Position numbers and translations under genes: made by a program | Part shown: one piece after another, positions 1-10,085 of the stretch | Layout: the number at the start of each line of letters is the position of its first letter | How positions within the stretch are numbered: position 1 is the first letter of the stretch | Notes under the pieces: generated by a model | The model's database searches: none | What the model saw: the letters and a program-made list of their open reading frames with translations, nothing else | What the model was told of the DNA's origin: nothing | Origin: an uncultured Chitinophagaceae bacterium | Lineage (GTDB): Bacteria > Bacteroidota > Bacteroidia > Chitinophagales > Chitinophagaceae | Direction of reading: 5' to 3' | DNA length: 64,000 nt | NCBI GenBank assembly: GCA_937958995.1 | Contig: CALGAP010000008.1 | Span: 1 to 64,000 of the forward strand

Positions 1-30
1 CAATTCGATCTGGTTGATGGAATTGAAACA

Positions 31-66
31 ACCCGAAACCCGGAACTCCAAACCCGAAACACCCTC
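31..66. repeat. CCCGAAAC-type dispersed intergenic repeat, copy 1
   Basis: Short intergenic stretch built from AACCCGAAAC units with spacer variants (CCCGGAACTCC). Two more copies lie at 8793-8840 (opposite orientation) and 44922-44968. Bases 1-92 hold no gene that I can see; this repeat sits just downstream of fabF. Confidence 0.5.
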
Positions 67-92
67 ATACAACGGCCAGGACCGTCAAAAAA

Positions 93-1346
<1,254 letters not shown>

Positions 1347-1381
1347 ATTCAATTTGAGCGGAAGTTTATTTAAGTAACAAA

Positions 1382-1464
1382 TCCGCCTTCGCTGAGGCTT
1401 CGGCGGACCAGTCCGCGTTGCAAGTTTGGCGGACTTTGTCCGCCGAAGCATTGGCGAAGGCGGA
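1382..1464. repeat. long imperfect palindrome between acpP and fabF
   Basis: The arm at 1382-1416 (TCCGCCTTCGC then GCTTCGGCGGAC then GTCCGC) is matched by the reverse complement of 1429-1464 over about 35 bases, with a few mismatches and one gap. Only about 12 bases separate the arms. In RNA this would be a very stable hairpin in the acpP-fabF intercistronic region. It resembles REP-like GC-rich palindromes; it has no T-tract typical of a terminator. Confidence 0.75.
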
Positions 1465-1495
1465 ATTTATTTTATACATCCCGTTTCGAGATGAA

Positions 1496-1732
1496 TTACT
1501 TAGCGTGTTCTTCTAAGTACTGAACGGCCTGGCCAACAGTAGTAATAGTTTCGGCCTGTTCATCGGGAATGGAAATATTGAATTCCTTTTCAAATTCCAT
1601 GATCAGTTCAACGGTGTCGAGAGAATCGGCACCCAAATCGTTGGTAAAAGAAGCCTCATTGGTAACTTCTGCTTCTTCTACTCCTAACTTATCAACAATG
1701 ATCTTTTTAACTCTTGTTGCGATGTCTGACAT
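1496..1732 (-). CDS. acpP: acyl carrier protein
   Basis: Small acidic carrier of growing acyl chains in fatty acid synthesis, 78 residues. It has the canonical GADSLD motif; Ser37 is the site of 4'-phosphopantetheine attachment. It is the first gene of an acpP-fabF pair. A good Bacteroidota-type promoter lies immediately upstream. Confidence 0.97.
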   Translation of the reverse strand: MSDIATRVKKIIVDKLGVEEAEVTNEASFTNDLGADSLDTVELIMEFEKEFNISIPDEQAETITTVGQAVQYLEEHAK

Positions 1733-1756
1733 TTTTGTAAAGTTTAGTTACGGCTG

Positions 1757-1785
1757 CAAAAATATAGATTTTGGGATAATGACAA
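1757..1785 (-). promoter_or_regulatory. acpP promoter (-33 TTG / -7 TATTTTTG)
   Basis: On the minus strand, TATTTTTG at 1757-1764 fits the Bacteroidota -7 consensus TANNTTTG. A TTG at 1783-1785 lies 18 bases upstream, close to the usual 19. The acpP start codon follows 24 bases downstream of the -7 element. Confidence 0.6.
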
Positions 1786-1908
1786 TAAATACCTGATTTT
1801 TAATTCGTGCTACCCATTCCCACCATGCAATTTTCGAACCGTGAAATGGCCTATTGACAGGGTAAATCCTTATATTGCAGCATTCTGTAGCATATCCAAA
1901 GCACTAAG

Positions 1909-2337
1909 ATGGCCCTGAAAATAATTGATCATGGTTCCAAAGAGTACCAGCAGATGGTGGCATTGCGCAATGAAATATTGCGCCGGCCCCTGGGCCTTAG
2001 TTTTTCTCCCGAAGAACTGGAAAAGGAAAAGAATGAGATACTGATCGGGGCATTTGAAGAAGATAAAATGCTGGGATGTTGCATGCTGGTATCAGAAGAG
2101 CCCGGCACCGTGCGACTGCGGCAAATGGCCGTGCTCAACAACCTGCAGGGAAAGGGAATCGGCCGCGCATTGATGCAGTTTGCTGAAAATATTGCCCGCG
2201 ACCGTGGATATAAAAAAATCACCATGCATGCGCGTAAGACCGCAATCGGTTTCTACGAAAAACTGGGCTATAAAGTAAAAGGCGACCAGTTTGAAGAAGT
2301 GACCATCCCCCACTTTCTCATGGAAAAAATGCTTTAA
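1909..2337 (+). CDS. GNAT family N-acetyltransferase
   Basis: Predicted acetyl-CoA-dependent N-acetyltransferase of 142 residues; the substrate is unknown. The acetyl-CoA binding motif is visible as RQMAVLNNLQGKGIGRALM (beta4-alpha3, Q/RxxGxG/A), followed by the C-terminal FYEKLGYKV signature typical of GNAT folds. The gene stands alone and converges with mfd. Its TAA stop overlaps the mfd stop by three bases within the TTAA at 2334-2337, so transcripts from both sides must end inside the opposite gene. Confidence 0.85.
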   Translation: MALKIIDHGSKEYQQMVALRNEILRRPLGLSFSPEELEKEKNEILIGAFEEDKMLGCCMLVSEEPGTVRLRQMAVLNNLQGKGIGRALMQFAENIARDRGYKKITMHARKTAIGFYEKLGYKVKGDQFEEVTIPHFLMEKML

Positions 2338-5300
2338 GCCGCGGTATTCTCCGTCAGCACACTTTCGTGCATCATTTTCAAGAACTGCTCCACAGCCGCC
2401 ATATTTTTCATGTCGCGCACTATCAGCGTAAACAGCCTGCCCGACTGCTTTAGCCTGGCCTTATTGGTGCTTGTTTGTATAAACGAAAGAATATTGTGGA
2501 AAACCGGCGATTCAAAATAGGGCGAATCAGGACGGTTGATGAAGAAACATTTCAACTCCTCGTCTTTCAGCAACATTTTCTCAAAACCCAACGCCACCGC
2601 CATTTTGCGGCAACGCACCGTATGGAAAAGATCGGTTACCTGCGGCGGTATAGCACCAAACCTGTCTTCCAGCTCCGCGGCAAATGCCTTCAGCTCTTCT
2701 TCGTTTTCGCAGTTATCCAGCCGGGTGTATAGCGACAACCTTTCGGTCACGCTCTCCACATAACTATCAGGTATCAGTATTTCCTGGTCGGTGTCGATAG
2801 TGCAATCCTGCACAAAATCGTCCTGCTTCGAAATTTCTTCCTTGAAAAGATTCTTGAATTCGGTACGCTTCAATTCCCTGATAGCTTCGTCAAGAATTTT
2901 CTGGTACATCTCAAAACCAATCTCTGCCATAAAACCGCTTTGCTCGCCACCCAGGAGGTTGCCCGCGCCGCGAATATCCAGGTCGCGCATGGCTATCTGG
3001 AACCCGCTGCCCAGGTCGCTGTGCTGCTCCAGTGTTTGCAGCCGCTTGCGACTATCGGGCGGCAAAGTGCTGAGCGGCGGCGCCAGCAAGTAGCAGAATG
3101 CTTTCTTATTACTGCGGCCAACGCGCCCGCGCAACTGGTGCAGATCGCTTAAGCCAAACTGGTGAGCATTGTTTACGATGATGGTATTAGCGTTGGGAAT
3201 ATCCACTCCGCTCTCCACGATATTGGTACATACCAGCACATCGTATTTTCTGTCTATGAAATCGAGTATGCGTTCTTCCAGCACATGACCTTCCAGTTGT
3301 CCGTGCGCATAACCGATGCTGAGGTCAGGACAAAGCGCCTGTATCATCGCCGCCATTTCTGCAAGTCCCTGCACACGGTTATGAATGAAAAATACCTGCC
3401 CGCCGCGCTCGGTCTCGTAATAAATCGCGTCACGAATCACATCTTCGTTATACACCAGCACTTCGGTTTGTATGGGCTGGCGGTTGGGCGGCGGCGTATT
3501 CATGATGCTCAGGTCGCGCGCGCCCATCAGGCTAAACTGCAACGTGCGCGGTATGGGTGTGGCAGTCAGCGTGAGACAGTCAACATTGGTGCGCAGCGTT
3601 TTAATTTTCTCCTTATGCGCCACGCCAAATTTTTGTTCTTCATCAATGATCAGCAATCCAAGATCCTTAAACTTCACATCCTTGCCCAGCAAGGCGTGCG
3701 TGCCGATGATGATATCGATTTTCCCTTCTTCCAGTCTTTTCAGGGATTCTTTTTTCTCTTTGGTTGATTTGAAACGATTGATGAAATCGATCGTAACGGG
3801 AAAATCTTTTAAGCGATCGCTGAATGTCTTGTAGTGCTGAAATGCCAATATGGTGGTAGGTACCAGTACTGCGGCTTGTTTACCGTCCACGCATGTTTTG
3901 AATGCTGCGCGAATGGCGACTTCTGTCTTACCAAAACCCACATCACCACATACCAGCCTGTCCATTGGCGACGGACTCTCCATATCTTTTTTCACATCGG
4001 CAGTGGCTTTGCTTTGGTCGGGAGTATCTTCATAAATAAATGAAGCCTCCAGCTCGGTCTGCATATAATTATCGGGCGAATGCTGAAAACCTTGCTGCGC
4101 CTTGCGTTGCGCATACAGTGTAATGAGGTCGAAAGCAATTTCCTTAACCTTTGTCTTGGTTTTTTCTTTCAACCTGTTCCATGCATCGCTGCCAAGTTTA
4201 TTGATCTTGGGAACACTTCCTTCCTTACCTGTGTATTTCGAAATTTTGTGCAGCGAGTTGATGTTTACATACAGTATATCGCTGTCTTTGTAAATGATGC
4301 GCACGGCTTCCTGCAGTTTGCCATTTACCTCAATTTTCTGAAGACCGCTATACACGCCCACGCCGTGATCAATATGCGTTACATAGTCGCCGGGCTGCAG
4401 TTCGCGCAGCGTGCGCAGGGTGAGCGCCTTGTTTTTGTTGTAGGCCTGTTTGACCTTGTATTTATGATAACGCTGAAAAATCTGGTGGTCGGTATAACAA
4501 ACCACTTTCAGATCTTCATCAATGAAACCTTCATGAATGGACGTAGGTACGGGCGTGAATCTGATATCCGCTTTCAGGTCTTCGAAAATGCTGCTGAGTC
4601 GCTCGAGCTGGCGCGGATTTTCCGCGAAAAGATACAGACCAAATCCCTTGCGCTCCCATGTCTTCAGGTCATTGATCAGCAAATCGAAGCGGCGATTGAA
4701 GGCGGGTTGTTCTTTGGTGTTGAAAGGAATTTCGAAATGCACATTCTTTACCGCGGGTTTCGCGCCAAATTCGATGGTATGAAAATCGCGCAGGCGTTTT
4801 TCCATATCGCTGGCCGAAATAAAATCTTCCGGCACTATCACCGACTTCACTTCTTTATTCTCTTCTTCATCGGCGAATAGCGGCTCGCGCACTCCCGCGC
4901 GTTTGCCTTTCAACTCAACCGGGCCGCTGCTCATCAATCCTTCTTCCCGCATTTTCAGGAACTGCCCCAGGTCTTCTTCCTGCACACGCAGTTTTTCCAA
5001 CGCCAGTTCGCGGTCCTGCAGCCAGTACACGGTATTTTCCGGCAGGAAATCAAAGAGAGAAATTTTCTCTTTGCTGTCAAACTGCGTTTCCACATTGGGG
5101 ATGATGCTTACCTGCAGCAGCTTGCGCTCGCTCAGCTGGGTTTCCGGGTCAAAAATGCGGATAGAATCTATATCATTTCCAAACAGCTCGAGACGGTAAG
5201 GCTTTTCATTACCGAAAGAATAGATATCGAGAATGCCGCCGCGCAACGCAAACTGTCCCGGTTCATACACAAAATCGGTGCTTTCAAAACCATAACTCAC

Positions 5301-5804
5301 CAACTGTTCGCGCAGCCCGTCTACGTCAATGGTGTCGCCGGTCTTGAGATAAATAATATTTCGGGCCAGTGAGCCGGGCAGCACCACTTTTTCAAATAAT
5401 GCTTCTGGATAGGTCACCAGCATGCCCACTCTTTCTGCGCCGGGTGGTGGCGAAGAAAATTTCGTGAGCGCCTCGGTGCGCAGCATCACGTGCGATGCGT
5501 TGAGCAGCCTGAAATTCTTCCTGTTTTTGAATGAAGAAGGGAAGAAAAACACGTTCAGGGCGCCCGTTAGGTTTTCCAGCGAGTTGTGCATATAGGCTGC
5601 GGCCTCAGCATCCTCGCAGATGATCACATGATTCAGTTTCGAACATGTATCATGTTGAAATACAGCGCTTATGACAAAGGCGGGCGAGCTTCCGCGGAGG
5701 TTGGTACAGGCAATCTGCTGGGTTTGGGAAAAAGAGAGCCTGTCCGCCAATTGAAAAAGGCGGGGGTTATTCTTATACTGATCCAGCAACACCTGCAGAT
5801 TCAT
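2334..5804 (-). CDS. mfd: transcription-repair coupling factor
   Basis: Superfamily 2 DNA translocase that removes RNA polymerase stalled at lesions and recruits UvrA for transcription-coupled excision repair. I start it at the ATG at 5804 (MNLQVLLDQY), giving 1156 residues, the normal Mfd length; the in-frame ATG at 5858 would add an unlikely proline-rich leader lying over the promoter. In order: a UvrB-like N-terminal module, the RNA polymerase interaction domain (GDYVTHIDHGVGVYSGL), and the helicase motor with Walker A GDVGFGKTE, DEEQ in IIDEEQKFGV and TLTATPIPRTL. These are followed by the RGRVGRS helicase motif VI and the C-terminal TRCF domain. A TATCTTTG promoter element lies 12 bases upstream. 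Confidence 0.97.
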   Translation of the reverse strand: MNLQVLLDQYKNNPRLFQLADRLSFSQTQQIACTNLRGSSPAFVISAVFQHDTCSKLNHVIICEDAEAAAYMHNSLENLTGALNVFFFPSSFKNRKNFRLLNASHVMLRTEALTKFSSPPPGAERVGMLVTYPEALFEKVVLPGSLARNIIYLKTGDTIDVDGLREQLVSYGFESTDFVYEPGQFALRGGILDIYSFGNEKPYRLELFGNDIDSIRIFDPETQLSERKLLQVSIIPNVETQFDSKEKISLFDFLPENTVYWLQDRELALEKLRVQEEDLGQFLKMREEGLMSSGPVELKGKRAGVREPLFADEEENKEVKSVIVPEDFISASDMEKRLRDFHTIEFGAKPAVKNVHFEIPFNTKEQPAFNRRFDLLINDLKTWERKGFGLYLFAENPRQLERLSSIFEDLKADIRFTPVPTSIHEGFIDEDLKVVCYTDHQIFQRYHKYKVKQAYNKNKALTLRTLRELQPGDYVTHIDHGVGVYSGLQKIEVNGKLQEAVRIIYKDSDILYVNINSLHKISKYTGKEGSVPKINKLGSDAWNRLKEKTKTKVKEIAFDLITLYAQRKAQQGFQHSPDNYMQTELEASFIYEDTPDQSKATADVKKDMESPSPMDRLVCGDVGFGKTEVAIRAAFKTCVDGKQAAVLVPTTILAFQHYKTFSDRLKDFPVTIDFINRFKSTKEKKESLKRLEEGKIDIIIGTHALLGKDVKFKDLGLLIIDEEQKFGVAHKEKIKTLRTNVDCLTLTATPIPRTLQFSLMGARDLSIMNTPPPNRQPIQTEVLVYNEDVIRDAIYYETERGGQVFFIHNRVQGLAEMAAMIQALCPDLSIGYAHGQLEGHVLEERILDFIDRKYDVLVCTNIVESGVDIPNANTIIVNNAHQFGLSDLHQLRGRVGRSNKKAFCYLLAPPLSTLPPDSRKRLQTLEQHSDLGSGFQIAMRDLDIRGAGNLLGGEQSGFMAEIGFEMYQKILDEAIRELKRTEFKNLFKEEISKQDDFVQDCTIDTDQEILIPDSYVESVTERLSLYTRLDNCENEEELKAFAAELEDRFGAIPPQVTDLFHTVRCRKMAVALGFEKMLLKDEELKCFFINRPDSPYFESPVFHNILSFIQTSTNKARLKQSGRLFTLIVRDMKNMAAVEQFLKMMHESVLTENTAA

Positions 5805-5815
5805 AACAGCGGGCG

Positions 5816-5823
5816 CAAAGATA
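5816..5823 (-). promoter_or_regulatory. mfd -7 promoter element (TATCTTTG)
   Basis: An exact TANNTTTG match on the minus strand, 11 bases before the mfd ATG. No clear TTG was found at -33. Its position supports the 5804 start, because the longer ORF would contain it. Confidence 0.45.
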
Positions 5824-6001
5824 GGGAAAAAGGGTGGAGGGTGTGGCAGGTGGGCCACCCTGGTAGTGGACCGTACGCCAGGCGGGAGGTGGCCACGAGC
5901 GTGGTGGCCGGCAGATTAAAAATTTGGGCGACAGTTGGGTTGCAATAAAAATTCTCTAAATTGCTGCTTACGCGATTGCTTGCCATTTTTGGCGGTATAA
6001 G

Positions 6002-6026
6002 GGGCGGTTGTCACGACCGCCCTTTT
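6002..6026 (+). terminator. GC-rich hairpin with short T run before the flavin reductase gene
   Basis: A 9-base-pair stem (GGGCGGTTG / CGACCGCCC, including one G-T pair) with a TCA loop is followed by TTTT. There is no plus-strand gene upstream, so this may be an attenuator in the leader of the gene at 6092 or a stray palindromic repeat. The rest of 5805-6091 shows only GC-rich inverted sequence around 5845-5905. Confidence 0.35.
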
Positions 6027-6091
6027 GCTTTGCCAGGGCCTTCGCCGGCACAATAACTGCGAGGCTTCTTAATCAAACCAAATTTCACGGC

Positions 6092-6862
6092 ATGCCTACA
6101 CTCCCCTGGCGCAAAGGAATAGTAATCAAGATTGAACAGGCAACGAGCACAACACGGCGCTATTGGATACAGGTGCCAGAGGTAGAACATTTCGATTTCA
6201 AGCCCGGGCAGTTTGTAACGCTCGACCTGCCCATTCATGAAAAACCTGCCAGGCGCTGGCGAAGTTATTCCATCGCTTCGTGGCCAGGCGGAACTAATGT
6301 ATTTGAACTGGTGATTGTGCTGATGGAAGGCGGCACCGGCACACAGTATATTTTCCATGAGCTGCAAGTGGGCAGTGAACTGAGCTTCCGCGGCCCGCTG
6401 GGCGTGTTTACCCTTCCCGAACCCATCGACCGCAACTTGTTTCTGATATGCACCGGCACAGGTGTGGCGCCTTTCCGCTCGATGGTGCACCATATTATTA
6501 ATCATCAATTACCGCATGAGAATATCTACCTGGTGTTCGGATGCCGGCATTTCGGAGATAATTTATATGGGGAAGAATTGAAGGAATTGATGAAAAGAGA
6601 TTCAAAATTCCAGTACATACCCACTTATTCGCGGGAGCAGCCGGGCAGCGATGGGAGCTATTGTACAGGGTATGTACATACTATTTACGAGAAGATAGCC
6701 AGGAACAATACGAAAAAGCATGAAGATGAAACGGCGGGCGCAACATTAAGACCGGCGTACTTCTATTTGTGCGGATGGAAGGATATGATCGAGGAGGCGA
6801 AGAGGCGGATTCAGGCGTTGGGATACGAGCGCAAAGCGATACACCAGGAATTGTATGGATAG
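6092..6862 (+). CDS. ferredoxin/flavodoxin-NADP reductase-like FAD oxidoreductase
   Basis: Predicted FAD- and NAD(P)H-binding reductase of the ferredoxin-NADP reductase superfamily, 256 residues from the ATG at 6092. The N-terminal barrel carries the FAD signature RRWRSYSIAS (RxYS). The nucleotide-binding half has CTGTGVAPF near residue 130 and the C-terminal LCGWKDMIEEA segment that contacts NADP. No 2Fe-2S motif is present, so electrons must go to a separate ferredoxin, flavodoxin or other acceptor. An in-frame upstream ATG at 6008 would cross the hairpin and adds no recognisable sequence. It converges on the small gene at 6867 with a gap of four bases. Confidence 0.85.
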   Translation: MPTLPWRKGIVIKIEQATSTTRRYWIQVPEVEHFDFKPGQFVTLDLPIHEKPARRWRSYSIASWPGGTNVFELVIVLMEGGTGTQYIFHELQVGSELSFRGPLGVFTLPEPIDRNLFLICTGTGVAPFRSMVHHIINHQLPHENIYLVFGCRHFGDNLYGEELKELMKRDSKFQYIPTYSREQPGSDGSYCTGYVHTIYEKIARNNTKKHEDETAGATLRPAYFYLCGWKDMIEEAKRRIQALGYERKAIHQELYG

Positions 6863-6866
6863 CTAA

Positions 6867-7199
6867 TCAGGAATGTTTATCGGCCGACTTCTGCGAGAGC
6901 AGCTTCTTGCGCATCGCCACGTCGGGCATTTTTTCTGCAGCTTTTTCTTCCGATACCACTTTGATGGGTATAACCGGAATGGATGAACCTTTCAGCTTTT
7001 CTTCGAGAGACACTTTGTTTTGCTGGAGCTCGAGAATTTCGGCGTGTGCGTCGAGCATCTCTTTTTCAAGAACAGCAACCTTACTTCTGAGAGATCTTAT
7101 CTGACCGCTGCGGAAAGCGAAACCTATCAACCCGGTTATGGCAAAACATCCAATGAGCAGGAACAAGTCTACGGTTATAGGAATTGCAAGCATAAACAT
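6867..7199 (-). CDS. small membrane-anchored coiled-coil protein, unknown function
   Basis: I do not recognise this 110-residue protein. Residues about 5-27 form one hydrophobic membrane segment. About 33-75 is charged and heptad-like (RSKVAVLEKEMLDAHAEILELQ), predicting a coiled coil, and the tail is basic and disordered. The shape, one N-terminal membrane helix plus a cytoplasmic coiled coil, resembles small scaffold or division-associated proteins, but nothing fixes a role. It lies between the flavin reductase and glyS. Confidence 0.6.
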   Translation of the reverse strand: MFMLAIPITVDLFLLIGCFAITGLIGFAFRSGQIRSLRSKVAVLEKEMLDAHAEILELQQNKVSLEEKLKGSSIPVIPIKVVSEEKAAEKMPDVAMRKKLLSQKSADKHS

Positions 7200-7317
7200 G
7201 ACGGTTTACTTCAGGGTATATGGACCAGAATCATATAGTAAAGGTACTGTTTAACCCTCACTTATCTAAGCTGGTTTTTTTTTGAGCCTCAACGCAATGT
7301 AAAGGGCGATTCCAAAC

Positions 7318-8775
7318 TCAGGAAATTTCTTTTTCCACAATTTCACGAATTCTGTTAATAGGTATGCGTTCCTGTTGCATATTATCACGATAGCGGATGG
7401 TAACGGTGCTGTCTTCTTTCGTCTGATGATCTATTGTAATACAAAACGGCGTGCCAATCGCGTCCATACGTCTGTATCTTTTTCCTATTGCGTCTTTTTC
7501 TTCATAAAAGCACCTGAAATGCAGCTTGCAGTCGTTCATTATCTCGCGCGCTATTTCCGGCAGGCCGTCCTTCTTCACCAACGGCAATATGGCTGCTTTG
7601 ATGGGGGCCAGCTTTGGGGGGATCTTCAGCACCACGCGGCTATCCTGCTTTTCGGCGGTGCTCAGGTCCTCTTCCATGTATGATTCGCTCAGCACCATCA
7701 TCACCGTTCTGTCGAGACCAATAGAGGTTTCAATTACATATGGAATATAGTTGCCATATGGTTTCCCCGTTTCCGGATTAATATCGCTGTCGAAATACTG
7801 CATTTTTTTCTTGCTGTATTCCTGGTGATTGCGCAGGTCGAAGTCGGTGCGGGAATGGATACCCTCTACCTCCTTAAAGCCAATGGGAAATTCGTATTCA
7901 ATATCGCAGGCGGCATCCGCATAATGGGCCAGCTTTATGTGATCGTGAAAACGGTATTTTTCTTTGGGAATGCCCAGGCTCAGGTGCCAGCGCATTCTTT
8001 CCTCTTTCCAGTATTCATACCATTGCTTCTGTGTGCCGGGCCTGATGAAGAACTGCATTTCCATCTGCTCGAACTCGCGCATACGGAAGATGAATTGTCG
8101 CGCCACAATCTCATTGCGAAATGCCTTACCGGTCTGTGCAATACCAAATGGTATTTTCATGCGGCCGGTCTTCTGCACGTTCAGAAAGTTTACAAAAATT
8201 CCCTGCGCTGTTTCCGGACGCAGGTATATTTCGCTGGCTTCATCAGACACGCTGCCGAGCTGTGTGCTGAACATCAGGTTAAACTGCCTTACATCTGTCC
8301 AGTTGCTGGTACCGCTGATGGAGCATTTGATCTTATTGTCTTCAATCAATTTTTTCAAACCTGCCAGGTCATCTTTCGCGAGCAGCTTATCCATTTCGGC
8401 CAGCAACGCATCGGCTTCGGCCGTCTTGCCGGCGCTTCTCAATGCATCGGCATGACCTTCTATCAGGTGATCTACCCTGTATCTTTTCTTGCTGTCTTTG
8501 TTGTCGATCATCGGGTCGTTGAAATTATCAACGTGCCCGCTCGCTTTCCAGGTGGTAGGATGCATAAAGATAGCGGCATCGATGCCCACAATATTTTCAT
8601 GATACTGCGTCATAGTCTTCCACCAGTAGTCGCGAATATTTTTTTTCAACTCGCTACCCCACTGGCCATAGTCATATACGGCGCTCAGTCCATCATAAAT
8701 TTCACTCGATGGAAAAATAAATCCGTACTCTTTACAGTGTGATATTATTGCCTGGAATCGGTTGGTGTCTGCCAT
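7318..8775 (-). CDS. glyS: glycyl-tRNA synthetase, homodimeric type
   Basis: Class II aminoacyl-tRNA synthetase charging tRNA-Gly, of the alpha2 (eukaryote-like, single-chain) type rather than the GlyQ/GlyS tetramer. The start at 8775 (MADTNRFQAI) gives 485 residues; the in-frame ATG at 8880 would run into the next gene and an intergenic repeat. Motif 2 is seen as FRNEIVARQFIFRMREFEQMEMQFF and motif 3 as SIGLDRTVM; the anticodon-binding domain follows. A TATATTTG promoter element sits seven bases before the ATG, predicting an almost leaderless mRNA. Confidence 0.96.
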   Translation of the reverse strand: MADTNRFQAIISHCKEYGFIFPSSEIYDGLSAVYDYGQWGSELKKNIRDYWWKTMTQYHENIVGIDAAIFMHPTTWKASGHVDNFNDPMIDNKDSKKRYRVDHLIEGHADALRSAGKTAEADALLAEMDKLLAKDDLAGLKKLIEDNKIKCSISGTSNWTDVRQFNLMFSTQLGSVSDEASEIYLRPETAQGIFVNFLNVQKTGRMKIPFGIAQTGKAFRNEIVARQFIFRMREFEQMEMQFFIRPGTQKQWYEYWKEERMRWHLSLGIPKEKYRFHDHIKLAHYADAACDIEYEFPIGFKEVEGIHSRTDFDLRNHQEYSKKKMQYFDSDINPETGKPYGNYIPYVIETSIGLDRTVMMVLSESYMEEDLSTAEKQDSRVVLKIPPKLAPIKAAILPLVKKDGLPEIAREIMNDCKLHFRCFYEEKDAIGKRYRRMDAIGTPFCITIDHQTKEDSTVTIRYRDNMQQERIPINRIREIVEKEIS

Positions 8776-8782
8776 AAGTTTG

Positions 8783-8790
8783 CAAATATA
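8783..8790 (-). promoter_or_regulatory. glyS -7 promoter element (TATATTTG)
   Basis: An exact TANNTTTG match on the minus strand, seven bases upstream of the glyS ATG. The CCCGAAAC repeat occupies the expected -33 region, where no TTG is found. Confidence 0.45.
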
Positions 8791-8792
8791 AA

Positions 8793-8840
8793 GGGTTTCA
8801 GGTTTCGGGTTTTGCTGCACCGGGTTCGTGTTTCGGGCAG
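8793..8840. repeat. CCCGAAAC-type dispersed intergenic repeat, copy 2
   Basis: Read on the minus strand this is CCCGAAACACGAACCCGG then AAACCCGAAACCTGAAACCC, the same units as at 31-66 and 44922-44968. It fills the gap between the mazG-like gene and glyS. Confidence 0.5.
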
Positions 8841-8842
8841 CG

Positions 8843-9175
8843 CTAGCGCAGCTTTTCATTGTCGCGGTGGCGCTCCGCATCTCTTACATTCTTCTTTTCA
8901 AAATTCTTCATGAGCGCTTCGGTGAGGTCTACGCCGGTCTGGTTGGCGAGACAGATAAGCACCCAAAGCACGTCGGCCATCTCGTCGGCGAGATTTTTGT
9001 TTTTGTCGCTTTCTTTGAACGACTGATCGCCGTACTGGCGCGCCATGATGCGGGCCAGTTCACCTACCTCCTCGGTTAGTATTGCCATATTCGTTAGTTC
9101 GCTGAAATAGCGAACGCCCACAGTCTTGATCCAATGATCAACATCCTGCTGCGCCTGGCGGATTGTGATGTCCAT
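8843..9175 (-). CDS. MazG-like nucleotide pyrophosphohydrolase
   Basis: All-alpha NTP pyrophosphohydrolase of the MazG/dUTPase-C family, 110 residues, one MazG unit. Such enzymes hydrolyse (d)NTPs to monophosphate and pyrophosphate, often for pool cleaning. Metal-binding motifs are EEVGELARI and DEMADVLWV (ExxE...ExxD pattern). Its ATG overlaps the TAA of dtd by one base (TAATG, minus strand, 9173-9177), so the two are translationally coupled. Confidence 0.85.
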   Translation of the reverse strand: MDITIRQAQQDVDHWIKTVGVRYFSELTNMAILTEEVGELARIMARQYGDQSFKESDKNKNLADEMADVLWVLICLANQTGVDLTEALMKNFEKKNVRDAERHRDNEKLR

Positions 9176-9627
9176 TATTCTTTGTTTTTCGTATCAATGA
9201 TAATCGTTACCGGCCCGTCGTTGATGAGCGACACTTTCATATCGGCACCAAATTCGCCGGTATAGACGGGTTTGCCCAGGTCGGCCTGTACCTGCTGCAC
9301 AAACTGTTCGTACAGCGGAATGGCAATATCGGGTTTGGAAGCCCTGATATAGGAAGGACGATTGCCTTTTTTGGTAGAGGCATGCAGGGTAAACTGGCTC
9401 ACTACCAATATATCGCCGCCCACATCTTTTACCGACAGGTTCATCATTCCGTTCGCATCGTCGAAAATGCGGAGGTTTACAATCTTACCACTCAGCCATT
9501 CTATGTCTTCCCTGGTGTCGGCATCTTCTATGCCTACCAGCACCAGCAAACCTTTTGTAATGGCCGACCGTACATTATTATTGATTACAACATTCGCTTC
9601 CAAAGTCCGTTGAATAACTGCCCGCAT
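9175..9627 (-). CDS. dtd: D-aminoacyl-tRNA deacylase
   Basis: Proofreading enzyme that releases D-amino acids (and misloaded glycine) from tRNA, 150 residues, full length. The two family signatures are present: SQFTLHA near residue 80 and the C-terminal NDGPVTIIIDT (GP motif), which forms the chiral selection site across the dimer. Its pairing with a MazG-type hydrolase, and glyS shortly downstream, gives a small translation and nucleotide quality-control group. It is divergent from the arfB-like gene, with 32 bases between start codons. Confidence 0.95.
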   Translation of the reverse strand: MRAVIQRTLEANVVINNNVRSAITKGLLVLVGIEDADTREDIEWLSGKIVNLRIFDDANGMMNLSVKDVGGDILVVSQFTLHASTKKGNRPSYIRASKPDIAIPLYEQFVQQVQADLGKPVYTGEFGADMKVSLINDGPVTIIIDTKNKE

Positions 9628-9659
9628 ATTACTTTTTAAAACCGTTTTACCTTTAGCGG

Positions 9660-10067
9660 ATGAAGATAGATGTTTCGAGAGAAATACGTTTCAAGACGGC
9701 ACGCAGCGGCGGTAAGGGTGGTCAGAACGTAAACAAGGTGGAGACCATGGTAGAGGGCAATTTCCACATCCACAACTCCATGATTCTCAACAAAGAGCAA
9801 AAGATGATTTTGACAAATAAACTGGCGGGAAAAATAAATTCGGAAGGGTTTTTGCAAGCAAAGAGCCAGGTTCACCGCAGTCAGCTGGAGAATAAAGAGG
9901 AGGTAAGAAAAAAGATCAATGAACTGATTGCAAAGGCGCTGGTGAAAGAGAAAAAAAGGGTGGCTACCCAACCATCACGTGCAGCGAAAGAGAAGCGGCT
10001 GGAATCAAAAAAGCACCAATCGCAACAAAAGCAAAGCCGGCAAAAAATACGGCACCAGGATTTATAG
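9660..10067 (+). CDS. arfB: ribosome rescue peptidyl-tRNA hydrolase, ArfB/YaeJ type
   Basis: Release-factor-like hydrolase of 135 residues that frees stalled ribosomes on mRNA lacking a stop codon. It has the catalytic GGQ in SGGKGGQNVNKVET (residues about 17-30). After a short helical part comes a long basic tail (KEKKRVATQPSRAAKEKRLESKK), which in ArfB enters the empty mRNA channel. No codon-recognition domain is present, which separates it from RF1/RF2. The symbol is by family resemblance. Confidence 0.85.
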   Translation: MKIDVSREIRFKTARSGGKGGQNVNKVETMVEGNFHIHNSMILNKEQKMILTNKLAGKINSEGFLQAKSQVHRSQLENKEEVRKKINELIAKALVKEKKRVATQPSRAAKEKRLESKKHQSQQKQSRQKIRHQDL

Positions 10068-10085
10068 ACCTTAACAACCGATACT

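Noticed and set aside
31..66. CRISPR-like repeats
   Set aside because: The CCCGAAAC units are too short, irregular and without uniform spacers, and no cas genes are present.
1347..1451. N-terminal extension of fabF
   Set aside because: It would be translated from the hairpin repeat; known FabF proteins start at the chosen ATG.
7825..8742. 305-codon plus-strand ORF opposite glyS
   Set aside because: It is antisense to glyS, with no domain resemblance or own promoter.
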